Assembly: GCF_900890705.1 (NCBI RefSeq)
Contig: NZ_CAAHFH010000001.1
Coordinates: forward strand, 1,984,001 to 2,048,000
DNA length: 64,000 nt
Source of the DNA: Pontiella sulfatireligans
Lineage (GTDB): Bacteria > Verrucomicrobiota > Kiritimatiellia > Kiritimatiellales > Pontiellaceae
Direction of reading: 5' to 3'
In this document: in pieces, positions 45,282 through 54,884 of the stretch
How the letters are laid out: every line of letters starts with the position of its first letter
How positions within the stretch are numbered: the first letter of the stretch is position 1
Made by a program: the position numbers and the translations under genes
The notes under the pieces: generated by a model
What the model saw: the letters and a program-made list of their open reading frames with translations, nothing else
Told to the model about the DNA's origin: nothing
Database searches by the model: none

Positions 45282-47816
45282 TTAACGAACAAATGTGAGA
45301 TCCATCTCTTTCTGACCGCGCAACACCTTGGCTTTATAGGTTTTTCCCGGTTTACAACGGTTAACGATCGCCCGCTTAAAATCAGGAACGGTACGGATAT
45401 CCATGCCGTTAACCACCAAGACTACATCATCAAGTTCAAAGCCCATAGTCGCCAGTTTTGACTTGGCAGGCAAGGTCATGATAATGGTGCCACCCAGTCC
45501 GCGCGAACCGTAAGCAGTCATCTGCGACTCCGTACTCAGCGTTTCAATCCTCGCACCCCATATGACCTGCTTAGGAGCTGCATTTTTCAGTGTATTGTCG
45601 AAATACGTTTCAGGCAACGCAAACTTCATCTCCGGAACCATGGCTTTGAGGTGTTCAGAAACCACGCCGAACCCGGACATGGGAAAGTTCTTGAAACCCA
45701 GCTTGACTACAGGCGAATCCGCCGGAACCGTAAAGTCGCCTTTCGCTGCATTGGCAAACCGAGCATTCCCCACGAGGCTGTTCATGTCATCCAGCGAAAA
45801 CTCCGTGATTGCCGTGGCCGGAATCGGATTTTTGATTTCCGGATTATGGAAAAGAATTCGGTCGCGCGATCCCTTCCATAGTCCGGGCACGCTTTGCACA
45901 TAATGCTCTCCAAGAATTACATTGCTGTAGAACTCATCATAGACCGGTGCCGGATAAGGAACATTGCAGGTGTAGTGCTTGAAAATAATGTTATTGAAAA
46001 CCTTGCGGTAGTAACCCTCTCGGGTTTTCAGTCCGCCACTCAAACAGAGATTGTCGTAGATCTCATAGTTGCTCAATCCGTCGTCCAAATCAATATCCCA
46101 CCCGTTCACACAGAACATACGGTTGTTGCGCATCACGACCGGTTCAATAGCATCCCAGCGCATCATATCCGGATGCTTCTGCATAAACTTTTCAATCTCC
46201 GTCACGCCGTTCTTATCGCGGTTGCGTGGACCGGCAGGACTGGCTGGCCACCAGAAACGGTCGCGCCCCCAGGAATTGAACGAACCATGATCGCCCGTCT
46301 CCAACACGGTATCAAAGCAGTCGTTCCATTCAATCAGATGCCCGCCCCAGGTGCCGTCGCAAATATTGATGGCTGCGCGTGGAACCATGAAGATGGAATT
46401 ATGCCGCACCGTAATCCGGGAACTCATCGAGATATTGACTCCGGCCGTCTGTTTCTCTACGCGCCCGCAAAGCGTCATCACGCAATCCTCCACCAGGCAG
46501 TCGGCGGGATAGTCATCCGTTTTCGGCCCCGGCTCCGTGTCAAAATCCTCGATGCCCATCGGTGGCGCGCCATACTGGAACATGGGTGAACGCACCGCGG
46601 CCAGGGAGCCGACAAAGTTAACATCGGTCGCACCGTTTTCCTTGAACACGCAGCTTTTCACCGTGACCCGCCGGTTATAAGCATCGACAAAAACTGCGTT
46701 GCCGCCGATCTGGGTAAATGTGCAGTCCTGAATCAGAACGTCTTCGCCACCGCGGATATGCATTGCCCCACCGCGGTAGATAGTCCAATCCGAACGCAAC
46801 AGCGGCTCTTTGGTTTCCATAAAGGTGCGGGCGGTTCCTGTGAAGGTGATGCCTTTGAATGCAACATGCTGGACAGGCTTGATGACTTCCGGAAGATCGA
46901 TCGCCAGTTTTACTTTGCTCCCCCCTTCAACGGTCATTTGAGCCACGGGCTCCACGATCTGCCCATACACCTCCACCAGATGACGCAGTTCAAATACGGC
47001 TTCCACCAGCGGCTTTTCCGCCAGATCAACACCGGCAGCAGGTTTGTAATAGAGCCAGCCTTCGCGCTGATTGAAGAACCATTCGGCGGGTGTGTCTAGT
47101 TCCTCGAATACATTTTCGATCATGCGGAAATCTTTATGAACCGGACTCATATCCATGCTCGCCATGCGGTTGTTCTGCAGGCCGCCCTCGTAGGCCAGAC
47201 TGCCATCCGCCTTCTTGCCCGTTACCTTGTACTGGATGCCACCCCATAATCCTTTATGCATGGCATGCATGTAGGCCCCAGTCGGGTCCGCCCACTCCGA
47301 AGCCTTATCTTTGCTCCAGGCATTGGCGGCACCGCCGTTATATGGAGTCGTCCGGTGGTGCTTCTTATCTTTCGACGTCGATTGGATTTCAGATTCCTGA
47401 TAATTCGGATAACGCGCCATGTGCTGCCGTACACCGTCCACGAACAGCTGATCCATCGAGAGATCGCGCTCCAACTTTGCCCTGTAAATACTGTTCTTCC
47501 AAGGCTCCCATTTCAGGCTGAGTTTTTCTGCGCCTGTGAAAACTACCGATTCACCTTTCGCCGCACGATAGGTTACACCGCTGTCCCGCGGTTCTAGCCG
47601 CAACGGTTCCGCAAATCGATACGTTCCGCCATGAATCACCACCTAGCCGCCGGAACCACGGAGTGCGTCGCGCGCCGCCGCCACCGTTGCAAACGGCTTT
47701 TTATCCGTTCCCGGATTCTTATCATTCCCTGAAACCGCAACGAGGATCTCTTTTGCCGCCATAGCGTTTGCTGCAACGAGCATCCCTGCCAGCATTAATA
47801 TTCCTATCTGCCTCAT
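45282..47816 (-). pseudogene. Beta-helix protein with C-terminal PDZ domain, interrupted by an in-frame amber codon
   Basis: The natural start is the ATG at 47816 (AAGGAG 11 nt upstream), giving MRQIGILMLAGMLVAANAMA, a good signal peptide, then ILVAVSGNDKNPGTDKKPF. Codon 58 is TAG (47645-47643), between RDALRGSGG and VVIHGGTYRF, after which the frame is open to 45282. Full length would be 844 residues plus the stop. The beta-helix occupies ~20-740 and includes DTPAEWFFNQREGWLYYKP, as in GH141-like proteins. Residues ~755-844 form a PDZ domain (GFELDDVVLVVNGMDIRTV), rare on a secreted beta-helix. Restart at the GTG right after the stop would lack a signal peptide. Loss is recent or the codon is read through. 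Confidence 0.8.
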
Positions 47817-47870
47817 ATCCTATAACTCCTTCATCTAAGTAAATTCTGTTCACTCCAACACACAGCAACA

Positions 47871-50867
47871 TCAATGTTCTGATTTATAGATCCTTGATAC
47901 TCGCAGAACAACCGGCCCGAGCAGTCCGGATTCCGGTAATGCTGACTCGGCAGTATACCACTTGGGATCGGGAGAAATGATTCGACATACCTGCTCTGCC
48001 AAGGGAACGGTTTTATCGCCGATCAACCGATTGGCCCAGGTGTTGACCACCCTGACCTCAAGCTCGTTCTTCCCAGAACGAACAAGGTGTGAGATATCCA
48101 CTTCGAAGGGCGGGCGCCATAACGTTCCCGCCGATTGACCATTCACAACGACCTCCGCCAGCTCCCGAACATCGCCTAGATCAAGTATCAGCTTTGAATT
48201 CTTCCCCAAGGAAGCACTCGGAACAGCAAAGGACTTTTTGTATGTGCCAACACCACTGAAATACCTGACCCCGCGCGCCTCATGCTCCGTCCACGAAGAT
48301 AGCTGATTCATCTGAATTCGAGCAGGCGCGCCGCGATCCGATTCAAATTCGACCGACCACGGGCCTTTCAGCTCGACCGCTTTCGGAAGGCCCGAGGGTG
48401 CGAGCGTTCCTTTCTTTCCCGAGGCCATGATCCACTCCAAGGAATCCACATTATCTTTAACCGTAACGGAAACCCCACTGCCGGAATTAAGAAAGAACTC
48501 GGCCGACAAGGACTCGAACATTTCTCCAATTGGTTTTCCGGGAGCAAAGACAATCGCACCCCGGTGATTAAGTTCTACGATATGATCCTTGGATGGCTTG
48601 CGGAACACGATAAACCTAGCGCCTTGCGCCTCGAATCGCAGCGGGATTCTTGTTCGGCCACCTTGCTCTTCATAGATCGCAATATCGGAAATTTCCCCGG
48701 TCATGGGATCGAACAGCTCCGGTTGCTCTCCGGCAATGCGGAACCAGCAGTCGGCGATACAGGCCTGTCCGGAGTTCGCGACAAAAAAGATATCGACGTC
48801 AGAATTTTGGCGGTGGATAAAGTTGATCTGGGTTCCGCGTGGCGCCTTAAACGTAAAATCCGGTTGTAGCTCCATCTGCTTGAGCAACTCGGCCAAGGAT
48901 GCTCCCCACACCATACGTCCATTGCCCACGCGAGCTTCAGTCACAGTCTTATCAGCGTGATCAATCCATAACTGATCGGCGAGATCGCGGACGATGCGGT
49001 CACATTCCGGATAGTTCTCGAGTCCCGGAGCGGATTCAGGTTTTGGACCAATTACCGTCGCCCCCTTTCTGACCAGTTCATCCACTTTTTTCAGAACCTC
49101 GGGAGCCATCGTTTTCTTGTCCGCCAATAGCAGAACGGCATACGACATGCCATCGGGAAGCACGATCCGTCCGTCTTTGACGTCCATCCGTTCAAGTAAA
49201 ACCGAGTTGTCGCAATGATCCGCACGATACCCTTCGGGCAATCCTTTCAGTGTCAAGTCACCATACCCGGAGCTATAGGTATCCTCGTATCCGACATAAT
49301 GACAGACGTCCGCGACAAACAGGTCTTGTTGCAGCATGTAGGAACAGCGCCCCAAATAGTTCACGAAACCATCCGCGTAAAGCCACCAGGTATTGCCACG
49401 GTGAAAGTTGACGCCGTTCCAACCATGGGTCCATCCCGGCTTGCTGTCATCGGGCTGATGAACGGAGGTGTGCAGCACAAACTTATTGGTGCCGCGACAG
49501 AGGACACGATCCGCATGAGCCTTCAGGTGCGCTGGAGTGAGGGAGAAATCTCCTTTGCCCGCGCCCACCGTAAACGATTCATCCTTGATGATCCGTTTCC
49601 CGTAGACATGCCCCGCCGCAGCAGCGAAACCGGTGTAAACTCGTCCTGACCCCGGGGGCTTCTTTCCGCGTATCCAAAACTCGTTCATCGGAACGTCGCA
49701 AACGCCGTACAGGCGGATCGGGTTCCCAAACATATGCTTCCACCCATAGATCACTTCGGCTTCGAGCTTCATGCCTTTTTTATTCAGGCGGTCGCGGATG
49801 TGACCGTAGAACTCATTGGCCAGCAGGTCGTCCAGCGTCACTCGGTAATCGACAAGGAATCGATTCGAAATCTCTTTATCGCTCACAGGGAGTTTAGCCA
49901 AAACCGGAAGGTATAGGGTTGGGTCGTACCCGCGCCGCGAGCGGAACTCTTCAACGAAATCTTTGGTCCACGACTGATAGCCACACTCCCAGCTATCGAT
50001 CAGCACATGATCGAGCGTCTTTCCCGCGAGATCTCCGGCATCCTCGATCAAGGGGCCGACCACATGGTCATACACCACATCCGCCGCCTCGCCACTCAGC
50101 TTATCGCACTCCAAGCCATGCCCCTCGGGAGAAGCCGGATGGTTGGTTTTTCGAAGCAACCGATCAAAGAACATCAGAACGGCCCAATTCCCCTCAGGCG
50201 GCGTCCACCGGAGCATGCCGTCTTGTTCCACATGAGGGGTGATGTCAATGAACTCATCGCGGCCTAGGCTAAACGGCGCGGAATCATTATCATCATCAAT
50301 ATACGGACTGCCGGGAGAAATCATCCGCACCGATTTAGGAACGACGGATTTTCCCGTACCGCGATAAGCCAAAATATTTATCGTGTCTTTCGGCGGGCGC
50401 GCTTCGAACCGCTTTCCACCGGTGGCGTTACTGATCTTAACGTCCAGTCCCCGCATTCCCTGCTCCGGAGTAACCCATGGCCCGCCGGCCGTGGCAAAGC
50501 CATCACAAATCTGCAGCCCCATCGTCATGCCCAGACGTTCGCATTCCTTCAGTGAATAATTCACCAGCTCCCGGTATTCATCGCTCATGAAACGAACCGG
50601 GCCGCGCGGCGAGTCGGGGCGTCTTGTATCCTTTAGAAAGGCGTTGTGAAACTGCGTCACACCGCCAATTCCTAGTCGTTGCATCAGCTCAAGATCCGAG
50701 GTAATGCCCTCGCGGGTTATATTCCCATAGATCCAGTGCCACCAAACCTGCGGCCGGGCCTCGCCTGATACATTCCTAAACCCGTCATCCAATGACTGCG
50801 CGGCCGCCAGCTGACAGGCCAGCACCGGCATGAACAGCAGGTAGACGATCAATTTACTAATTTTCAT
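47871..50867 (-). CDS. Secreted GH106-like alpha-L-rhamnosidase family protein
   Basis: 998 residues. Signal peptide 1-23. RPQVWWHWIYGNITREGIT and DLELMQRLGIGGVTQFHN (~38-75) are the hallmark opening of GH106-type proteins. LGMTMGLQICDGFATAGGPW, DHVLIDSWECGYQSW and FVEEFRSRRGYDPTLYLP follow in the barrel. The C-terminus is a jelly-roll sugar-binding fold (LILDLGDVRELAEVVVNGQ, GTLWRPPFEVDISHLV, VVNTWANRLIG). GH106 enzymes release alpha-L-rhamnose, but relatives act on other deoxysugars, so fucan activity is conceivable. AGGG lies just before the ATG. Confidence 0.85.
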   Translation of the reverse strand: MKISKLIVYLLFMPVLACQLAAAQSLDDGFRNVSGEARPQVWWHWIYGNITREGITSDLELMQRLGIGGVTQFHNAFLKDTRRPDSPRGPVRFMSDEYRELVNYSLKECERLGMTMGLQICDGFATAGGPWVTPEQGMRGLDVKISNATGGKRFEARPPKDTINILAYRGTGKSVVPKSVRMISPGSPYIDDDNDSAPFSLGRDEFIDITPHVEQDGMLRWTPPEGNWAVLMFFDRLLRKTNHPASPEGHGLECDKLSGEAADVVYDHVVGPLIEDAGDLAGKTLDHVLIDSWECGYQSWTKDFVEEFRSRRGYDPTLYLPVLAKLPVSDKEISNRFLVDYRVTLDDLLANEFYGHIRDRLNKKGMKLEAEVIYGWKHMFGNPIRLYGVCDVPMNEFWIRGKKPPGSGRVYTGFAAAAGHVYGKRIIKDESFTVGAGKGDFSLTPAHLKAHADRVLCRGTNKFVLHTSVHQPDDSKPGWTHGWNGVNFHRGNTWWLYADGFVNYLGRCSYMLQQDLFVADVCHYVGYEDTYSSGYGDLTLKGLPEGYRADHCDNSVLLERMDVKDGRIVLPDGMSYAVLLLADKKTMAPEVLKKVDELVRKGATVIGPKPESAPGLENYPECDRIVRDLADQLWIDHADKTVTEARVGNGRMVWGASLAELLKQMELQPDFTFKAPRGTQINFIHRQNSDVDIFFVANSGQACIADCWFRIAGEQPELFDPMTGEISDIAIYEEQGGRTRIPLRFEAQGARFIVFRKPSKDHIVELNHRGAIVFAPGKPIGEMFESLSAEFFLNSGSGVSVTVKDNVDSLEWIMASGKKGTLAPSGLPKAVELKGPWSVEFESDRGAPARIQMNQLSSWTEHEARGVRYFSGVGTYKKSFAVPSASLGKNSKLILDLGDVRELAEVVVNGQSAGTLWRPPFEVDISHLVRSGKNELEVRVVNTWANRLIGDKTVPLAEQVCRIISPDPKWYTAESALPESGLLGPVVLRVSRIYKSEH

Positions 50868-50902
50868 TGGCCCTACTTCATCATCTTCGATAATAAAAAT
50901 TC

Positions 50903-53900
50903 TCAGTCTATTGAAATGCGCAGGCGGATAAACTGATTGGTTTCGGTGGCCGGGATTTGGTTGGTGACCGCCTCGAAGCCGGGTTCAAGCGGAGCGGTGC
51001 CTGATGGCAGAACGGATATAATATTCCAATCATTGGAAACGAGGTTGGTGGATTCTTCGAGAGTGTAGATCAACCCGCGTGCTGCCGCGTCCGTACGGCG
51101 ACGGTAGACATATTCGAGCGCGTTCCCAACCATTGTCGTTCCAAAGGTTGGAAGAATCAAAGCAGCATCACTTCCATTGGTCGGAACGCCGCCAAGGCCA
51201 TACTCGGTCAGGTTATCCAAGCGATCCCCGTCGGCGTCCCAACCATAACCGGCATCAACACCCAGTGCATATTCATTGGCCCAATCCGCATAAAGTTCCG
51301 CAGCGGAGGGAGGAGCCTCCATAGCTGCGCGCATTTCCATCAAGGTAAACTGGTTGCCCGTGGCGCCGGAGTCATGGCCGGTGATGACAATCCGGTCAAA
51401 CGAAGCCGGAGCCTGCAATACTATCCGCGCGTGATCATACGCTCCGGCAATGGCGTTGCCGGTGGAGTTCGTGACGAGATTAAGACCGTCGTATAATGCG
51501 ACATCAATATTATCATCGCGATCGGAGTAGCCGTCGCGCCCATACAGGTCTATCGCGAACAATTGATTTGATGACAGTGAGAGCACGCCGGCTTCCAGCG
51601 AATAAGCAATCACAACATCCACGCCTTCTGCCTCGTTTCCATGGAATCCCAACCGACCGGTTGCGGTGCTGAACGTCTGAAAAGGAAGGGGTATTTCCGG
51701 CGCGCTCGGATCATAAACAAACGGATCATTCAGCGTTTTTTCCACGGAGCCGCCATAGCCACTGACACTGCTGTTCGCAGGATCGGCCAGCAGTCCAACT
51801 TCTACATACTGCGGAGACGGGGTAGACGTATCGAATTGCCAAACTACCCCTTCGACCGTTCCGGTCGGTGTGACCGCATCCGCTCGCCAATAATAGACGC
51901 TATTGGAAGCCAGCGTACCGGGATTGAAAATATTGTTCGTAAAATTCCCCATCCATTCCATCGTGGAAGGATGCAGACCGAAATAAATAGTATGCGAGGT
52001 TGCCTCGTAGGCACCTAGCCACATCAGGTCGGCATCGAGTTTTACGGAGCTGGCCTGCGCCGGCGGAACAGGTTTGGAAGCATGCTCGAGCTTACGCCCG
52101 GGAATCCAGTAGCTGGAGTCGCCGGATTCGTAGGCGCCGATATCCGGAGCTGAGCCCAGATAACCATCCGTGATCCCCGGAACCACCATGCCGCCATCAA
52201 TCCAGTCTGAACCCGGACGAGGCCGATAGTCGCGATTTGTCCAGTCACGTACCTGATCCTTAATATTCAAAGAAAGCAGGCCGCCCTCCCAGTTGTTGCT
52301 GTGCGTACCCGATGGAGCGACATAAGCACTGGGTGCCAAGGTCATATAGGTTCCGACCGAATTGTTTGCGCTGATCGTGTTGGCGTGAATGCCGCTGGTT
52401 GACGGATCCCCGGAGTCATCAGAAAAACGCATGTTACCTTCGCATAAGTTATTATAGACCTGTCGTTCGTCGCCCTTAAGCTGTATGGGAATATCCGACT
52501 GCGAATTAATCGAAATATTGTGATGCAGGATTCCCGTTCGCATTAACGGGGCGAGCGGAAGATAATCCTTCGGCCCATCACTAAACCGAACCGCCGGTCG
52601 ACGCAGGTCGTGGAACCAGTTGTTTTTTACCACCACATCACGATGCCCCTGCATCAAATGAATTGCCGCCGCATCATGCTGCAGATGCGCCAGGTCCGAA
52701 AAATCGTTGAGTTCAAACAGGGTTCTGCTCGATGCGATAACGCCATGCCCCGATCCGGTCTTATACATCGTATTCCGGCGATAAACGCTGTCCTCGGAAT
52801 TTCGGAACCAAATGGAAGAGCTTTGTCCGGATTGATGTCCGCAACTGTAGTCGATGTGATGGAACTCGCAGTTCTCAACCGTAGCAAAGTCACTGCCATC
52901 AAAGCGCAATGCCACCCCATCCGTATAGCCCATCGAACAATTAAGCATCGCGAAATTTGGAGAACCGTCGATATGCGTGCGGGCAAGTGTTCCGTAATCG
53001 CCCAGCGTCCGGCGGTTAAATACCGGATAGTTCAAATCACAATCTTCCACCGTGATATGGTTGCCATCCGATACCTGAAAGGTCGTCGCAAAAAAGTCCA
53101 GGTTCTTAACGGTGACATATTGGCAGTTGGAAAAGGTAAACGCATTCGCCATGGTCTTCCCCCGGATATCGCCGGTCGGCATACCGCCGCCCCGCATCCA
53201 CAGGTACAGGGTGTTATCCGACGGATCAAAATACCACTCGGTCTCGTTGTCGAGCAGGTTAAGTTTCGAGTCCATGAAATAGTAGTGGCGTGCCTCGTTC
53301 CAGTCGGTTTCCACATATTGGAAATGATCGCTGCCGGCAACATGGTTAGTCACCATTGAGGCATTGATTCCCCAAAGATTGATAATCAGCATGGCATCGG
53401 TCATATCGAGACCGGACGCTGCGAGGTCGTTGCCATCGTTGGGATCGTCGTATTCCAAACCTGCAGAGGAGAGCGCTTCATTGCCCTGTGCCCAGTGGGT
53501 TTCGCGATCCCACGCGGTATCGTCGTCAAATCGAGCGTTCGGCCAGCGGGCCAGCATCATCCATTCACCATCCACAAATACCTGAGTAATATCAGAGGTA
53601 AGCGTGGTTTTGTAAATATTTCCGCTGTGCTGCGTCCAACCGGTTGATCCAAGATCCTCGACCGACCGCGAGCCATCCAGCGCAACCACTTCGTTATTGT
53701 AAGCCGAAAAGGTAATCGGAGATCCCGAGGTGCCATTCAGATTGTTAACCACAACCTCTTCATGGTAGTTGCCCCCGCGAATGTAGCAGGTGTCCCCCTC
53801 CCCCATCACATCGGCAGCATGCTGGATGGTTGCGAATGGGGTGCCGATTGCGCCGGCGGTTAGGTCGTTTCCGTTTGTCGCCACATAATAGTTCGCGGCA

Positions 53901-53950
53901 AGTGCCTGCCCGACCGCAAACAATACCCCTATAATATATACTTGTTTCAT
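50903..53950 (-). CDS. Secreted modular beta-helix protein with a swapped middle module
   Basis: 1015 residues from the ATG at 53950, which opens a good signal peptide (MKQVYIIGVLFAVGQALA). The helix (~20-600) is nearly parallel to that of 42104-45085 (ETEWYFDPSDNTLYLWMRGG, ARWPNARFDDDTAW). After IGAYESGDSSYWIPGRK come an Fn3-like module (620-705) and then, in place of the CBM96-like module, an unrelated beta-sandwich (710-885, with LFAIDLYGRDGYSDRDDNID and FDRIVITGHDSG). The standard C-terminal module (890-1015, ending QFIRLRISID) is kept. The likely role is surface-exposed glycan degradation or binding. Confidence 0.85.
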   Translation of the reverse strand: MKQVYIIGVLFAVGQALAANYYVATNGNDLTAGAIGTPFATIQHAADVMGEGDTCYIRGGNYHEEVVVNNLNGTSGSPITFSAYNNEVVALDGSRSVEDLGSTGWTQHSGNIYKTTLTSDITQVFVDGEWMMLARWPNARFDDDTAWDRETHWAQGNEALSSAGLEYDDPNDGNDLAASGLDMTDAMLIINLWGINASMVTNHVAGSDHFQYVETDWNEARHYYFMDSKLNLLDNETEWYFDPSDNTLYLWMRGGGMPTGDIRGKTMANAFTFSNCQYVTVKNLDFFATTFQVSDGNHITVEDCDLNYPVFNRRTLGDYGTLARTHIDGSPNFAMLNCSMGYTDGVALRFDGSDFATVENCEFHHIDYSCGHQSGQSSSIWFRNSEDSVYRRNTMYKTGSGHGVIASSRTLFELNDFSDLAHLQHDAAAIHLMQGHRDVVVKNNWFHDLRRPAVRFSDGPKDYLPLAPLMRTGILHHNISINSQSDIPIQLKGDERQVYNNLCEGNMRFSDDSGDPSTSGIHANTISANNSVGTYMTLAPSAYVAPSGTHSNNWEGGLLSLNIKDQVRDWTNRDYRPRPGSDWIDGGMVVPGITDGYLGSAPDIGAYESGDSSYWIPGRKLEHASKPVPPAQASSVKLDADLMWLGAYEATSHTIYFGLHPSTMEWMGNFTNNIFNPGTLASNSVYYWRADAVTPTGTVEGVVWQFDTSTPSPQYVEVGLLADPANSSVSGYGGSVEKTLNDPFVYDPSAPEIPLPFQTFSTATGRLGFHGNEAEGVDVVIAYSLEAGVLSLSSNQLFAIDLYGRDGYSDRDDNIDVALYDGLNLVTNSTGNAIAGAYDHARIVLQAPASFDRIVITGHDSGATGNQFTLMEMRAAMEAPPSAAELYADWANEYALGVDAGYGWDADGDRLDNLTEYGLGGVPTNGSDAALILPTFGTTMVGNALEYVYRRRTDAAARGLIYTLEESTNLVSNDWNIISVLPSGTAPLEPGFEAVTNQIPATETNQFIRLRISID

Positions 53951-54085
53951 CAAAATTACTCTTTTGGCGCTGAGCACCCCGATCACAATATTTGACCCCG
54001 CCACCGGATGAAAATTTGACGGATACCGCAATCCATTAACTAATGAGGGACAGCCCATCGACTAGAAACAAAACGCGCTCAACAG

Positions 54086-54862
54086 TCACTCATGAAGACT
54101 TAGATGTTCGACCTTCAGCTGGTAAATCACAACTTCTCCATAGGATTCCGGAGCATCCCCTTTGCTGGTATTTGATTGCGTATAGCAACCGGCCTTGAAA
54201 TAGCATTTCTTTTTTGAGCGTTCCCAATCCATCTTCAGCACATCGTTATACCAAACCCGGACATGGCCATCGCTCGCCTCGATCTTCACCGTAAACCGGG
54301 TTCCCAGTTCATAGTCCGCATCCAACAGTACGTCGCCAAACCGGTTTCGCTCCACAAACAGCTTTCGATCTTCCAGCCGGATCATAATCAAGTCGTCCCC
54401 CGCATCGTGAATCTGCGCACAGACCACATGCGACTTTACAGGAGGGAGTGCTGTAATGGCCTGCGTCACCGTCATCCGGTGCAACACACCGTCATCCGTT
54501 GCCCAGGCCGCCTTCTCCTTATGAACCGCCCGCTTGGCCTTACGCCCGGCCATCTCGCGCAGTTCACAGCGAGGATAGCTCGAATTCTTCGTCGTCACTT
54601 CGCTGCAATGCGCCCGAAAGACCACCCCATCCCGCTCCTTGTTGACAAAGAAACAGATCGGATTCTGAAATCCCGCGAGGTTGGGCTGAAAAATCTCCAA
54701 CGGCTTTTTCCCGTTCTCGCGTGCATACGGCAAAGTGAGCTTCCACAGTTGCAGATCCAGAACCTCTGCGGGGTGCTCCTTTCCCTCTGCGCCAGCCATC
54801 AACCCCGAACCGAACAGGAGTGCGATTCCCAAAAGAAGGTAAAGTTGCCGCTTTATAGTCAT
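54086..54862 (-). CDS. Secreted PL7 alginate lyase
   Basis: 258 residues. Signal peptide ~1-25. The PL7 jelly-roll motifs are all present: YPRCELREM (R98, E100, R102), CAQIHDA (Q150, H152) and CYFKAGCYTQSN (Y221, K223, Y227, Q229). PL7 enzymes cleave alginate by beta-elimination. The middle residue of QIH is often linked to a guluronate preference, but this is not proof. There are no added binding modules. Alginate is the other main brown-algal polymer beside fucoidan, so it fits the same food source. It lies between two modular beta-helix genes, 22 bp after the one at 54885. Confidence 0.92.
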   Translation of the reverse strand: MTIKRQLYLLLGIALLFGSGLMAGAEGKEHPAEVLDLQLWKLTLPYARENGKKPLEIFQPNLAGFQNPICFFVNKERDGVVFRAHCSEVTTKNSSYPRCELREMAGRKAKRAVHKEKAAWATDDGVLHRMTVTQAITALPPVKSHVVCAQIHDAGDDLIMIRLEDRKLFVERNRFGDVLLDADYELGTRFTVKIEASDGHVRVWYNDVLKMDWERSKKKCYFKAGCYTQSNTSKGDAPESYGEVVIYQLKVEHLSLHE

Positions 54863-54884
54863 CCGTTTTAATCGTCCTCTTGAT

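Noticed and set aside
48225..48240. TTCCCCAAGGAA as another copy of the palindrome
   Set aside because: The spacer is 4 instead of 7 nt, so it does not belong to the 17-bp family.
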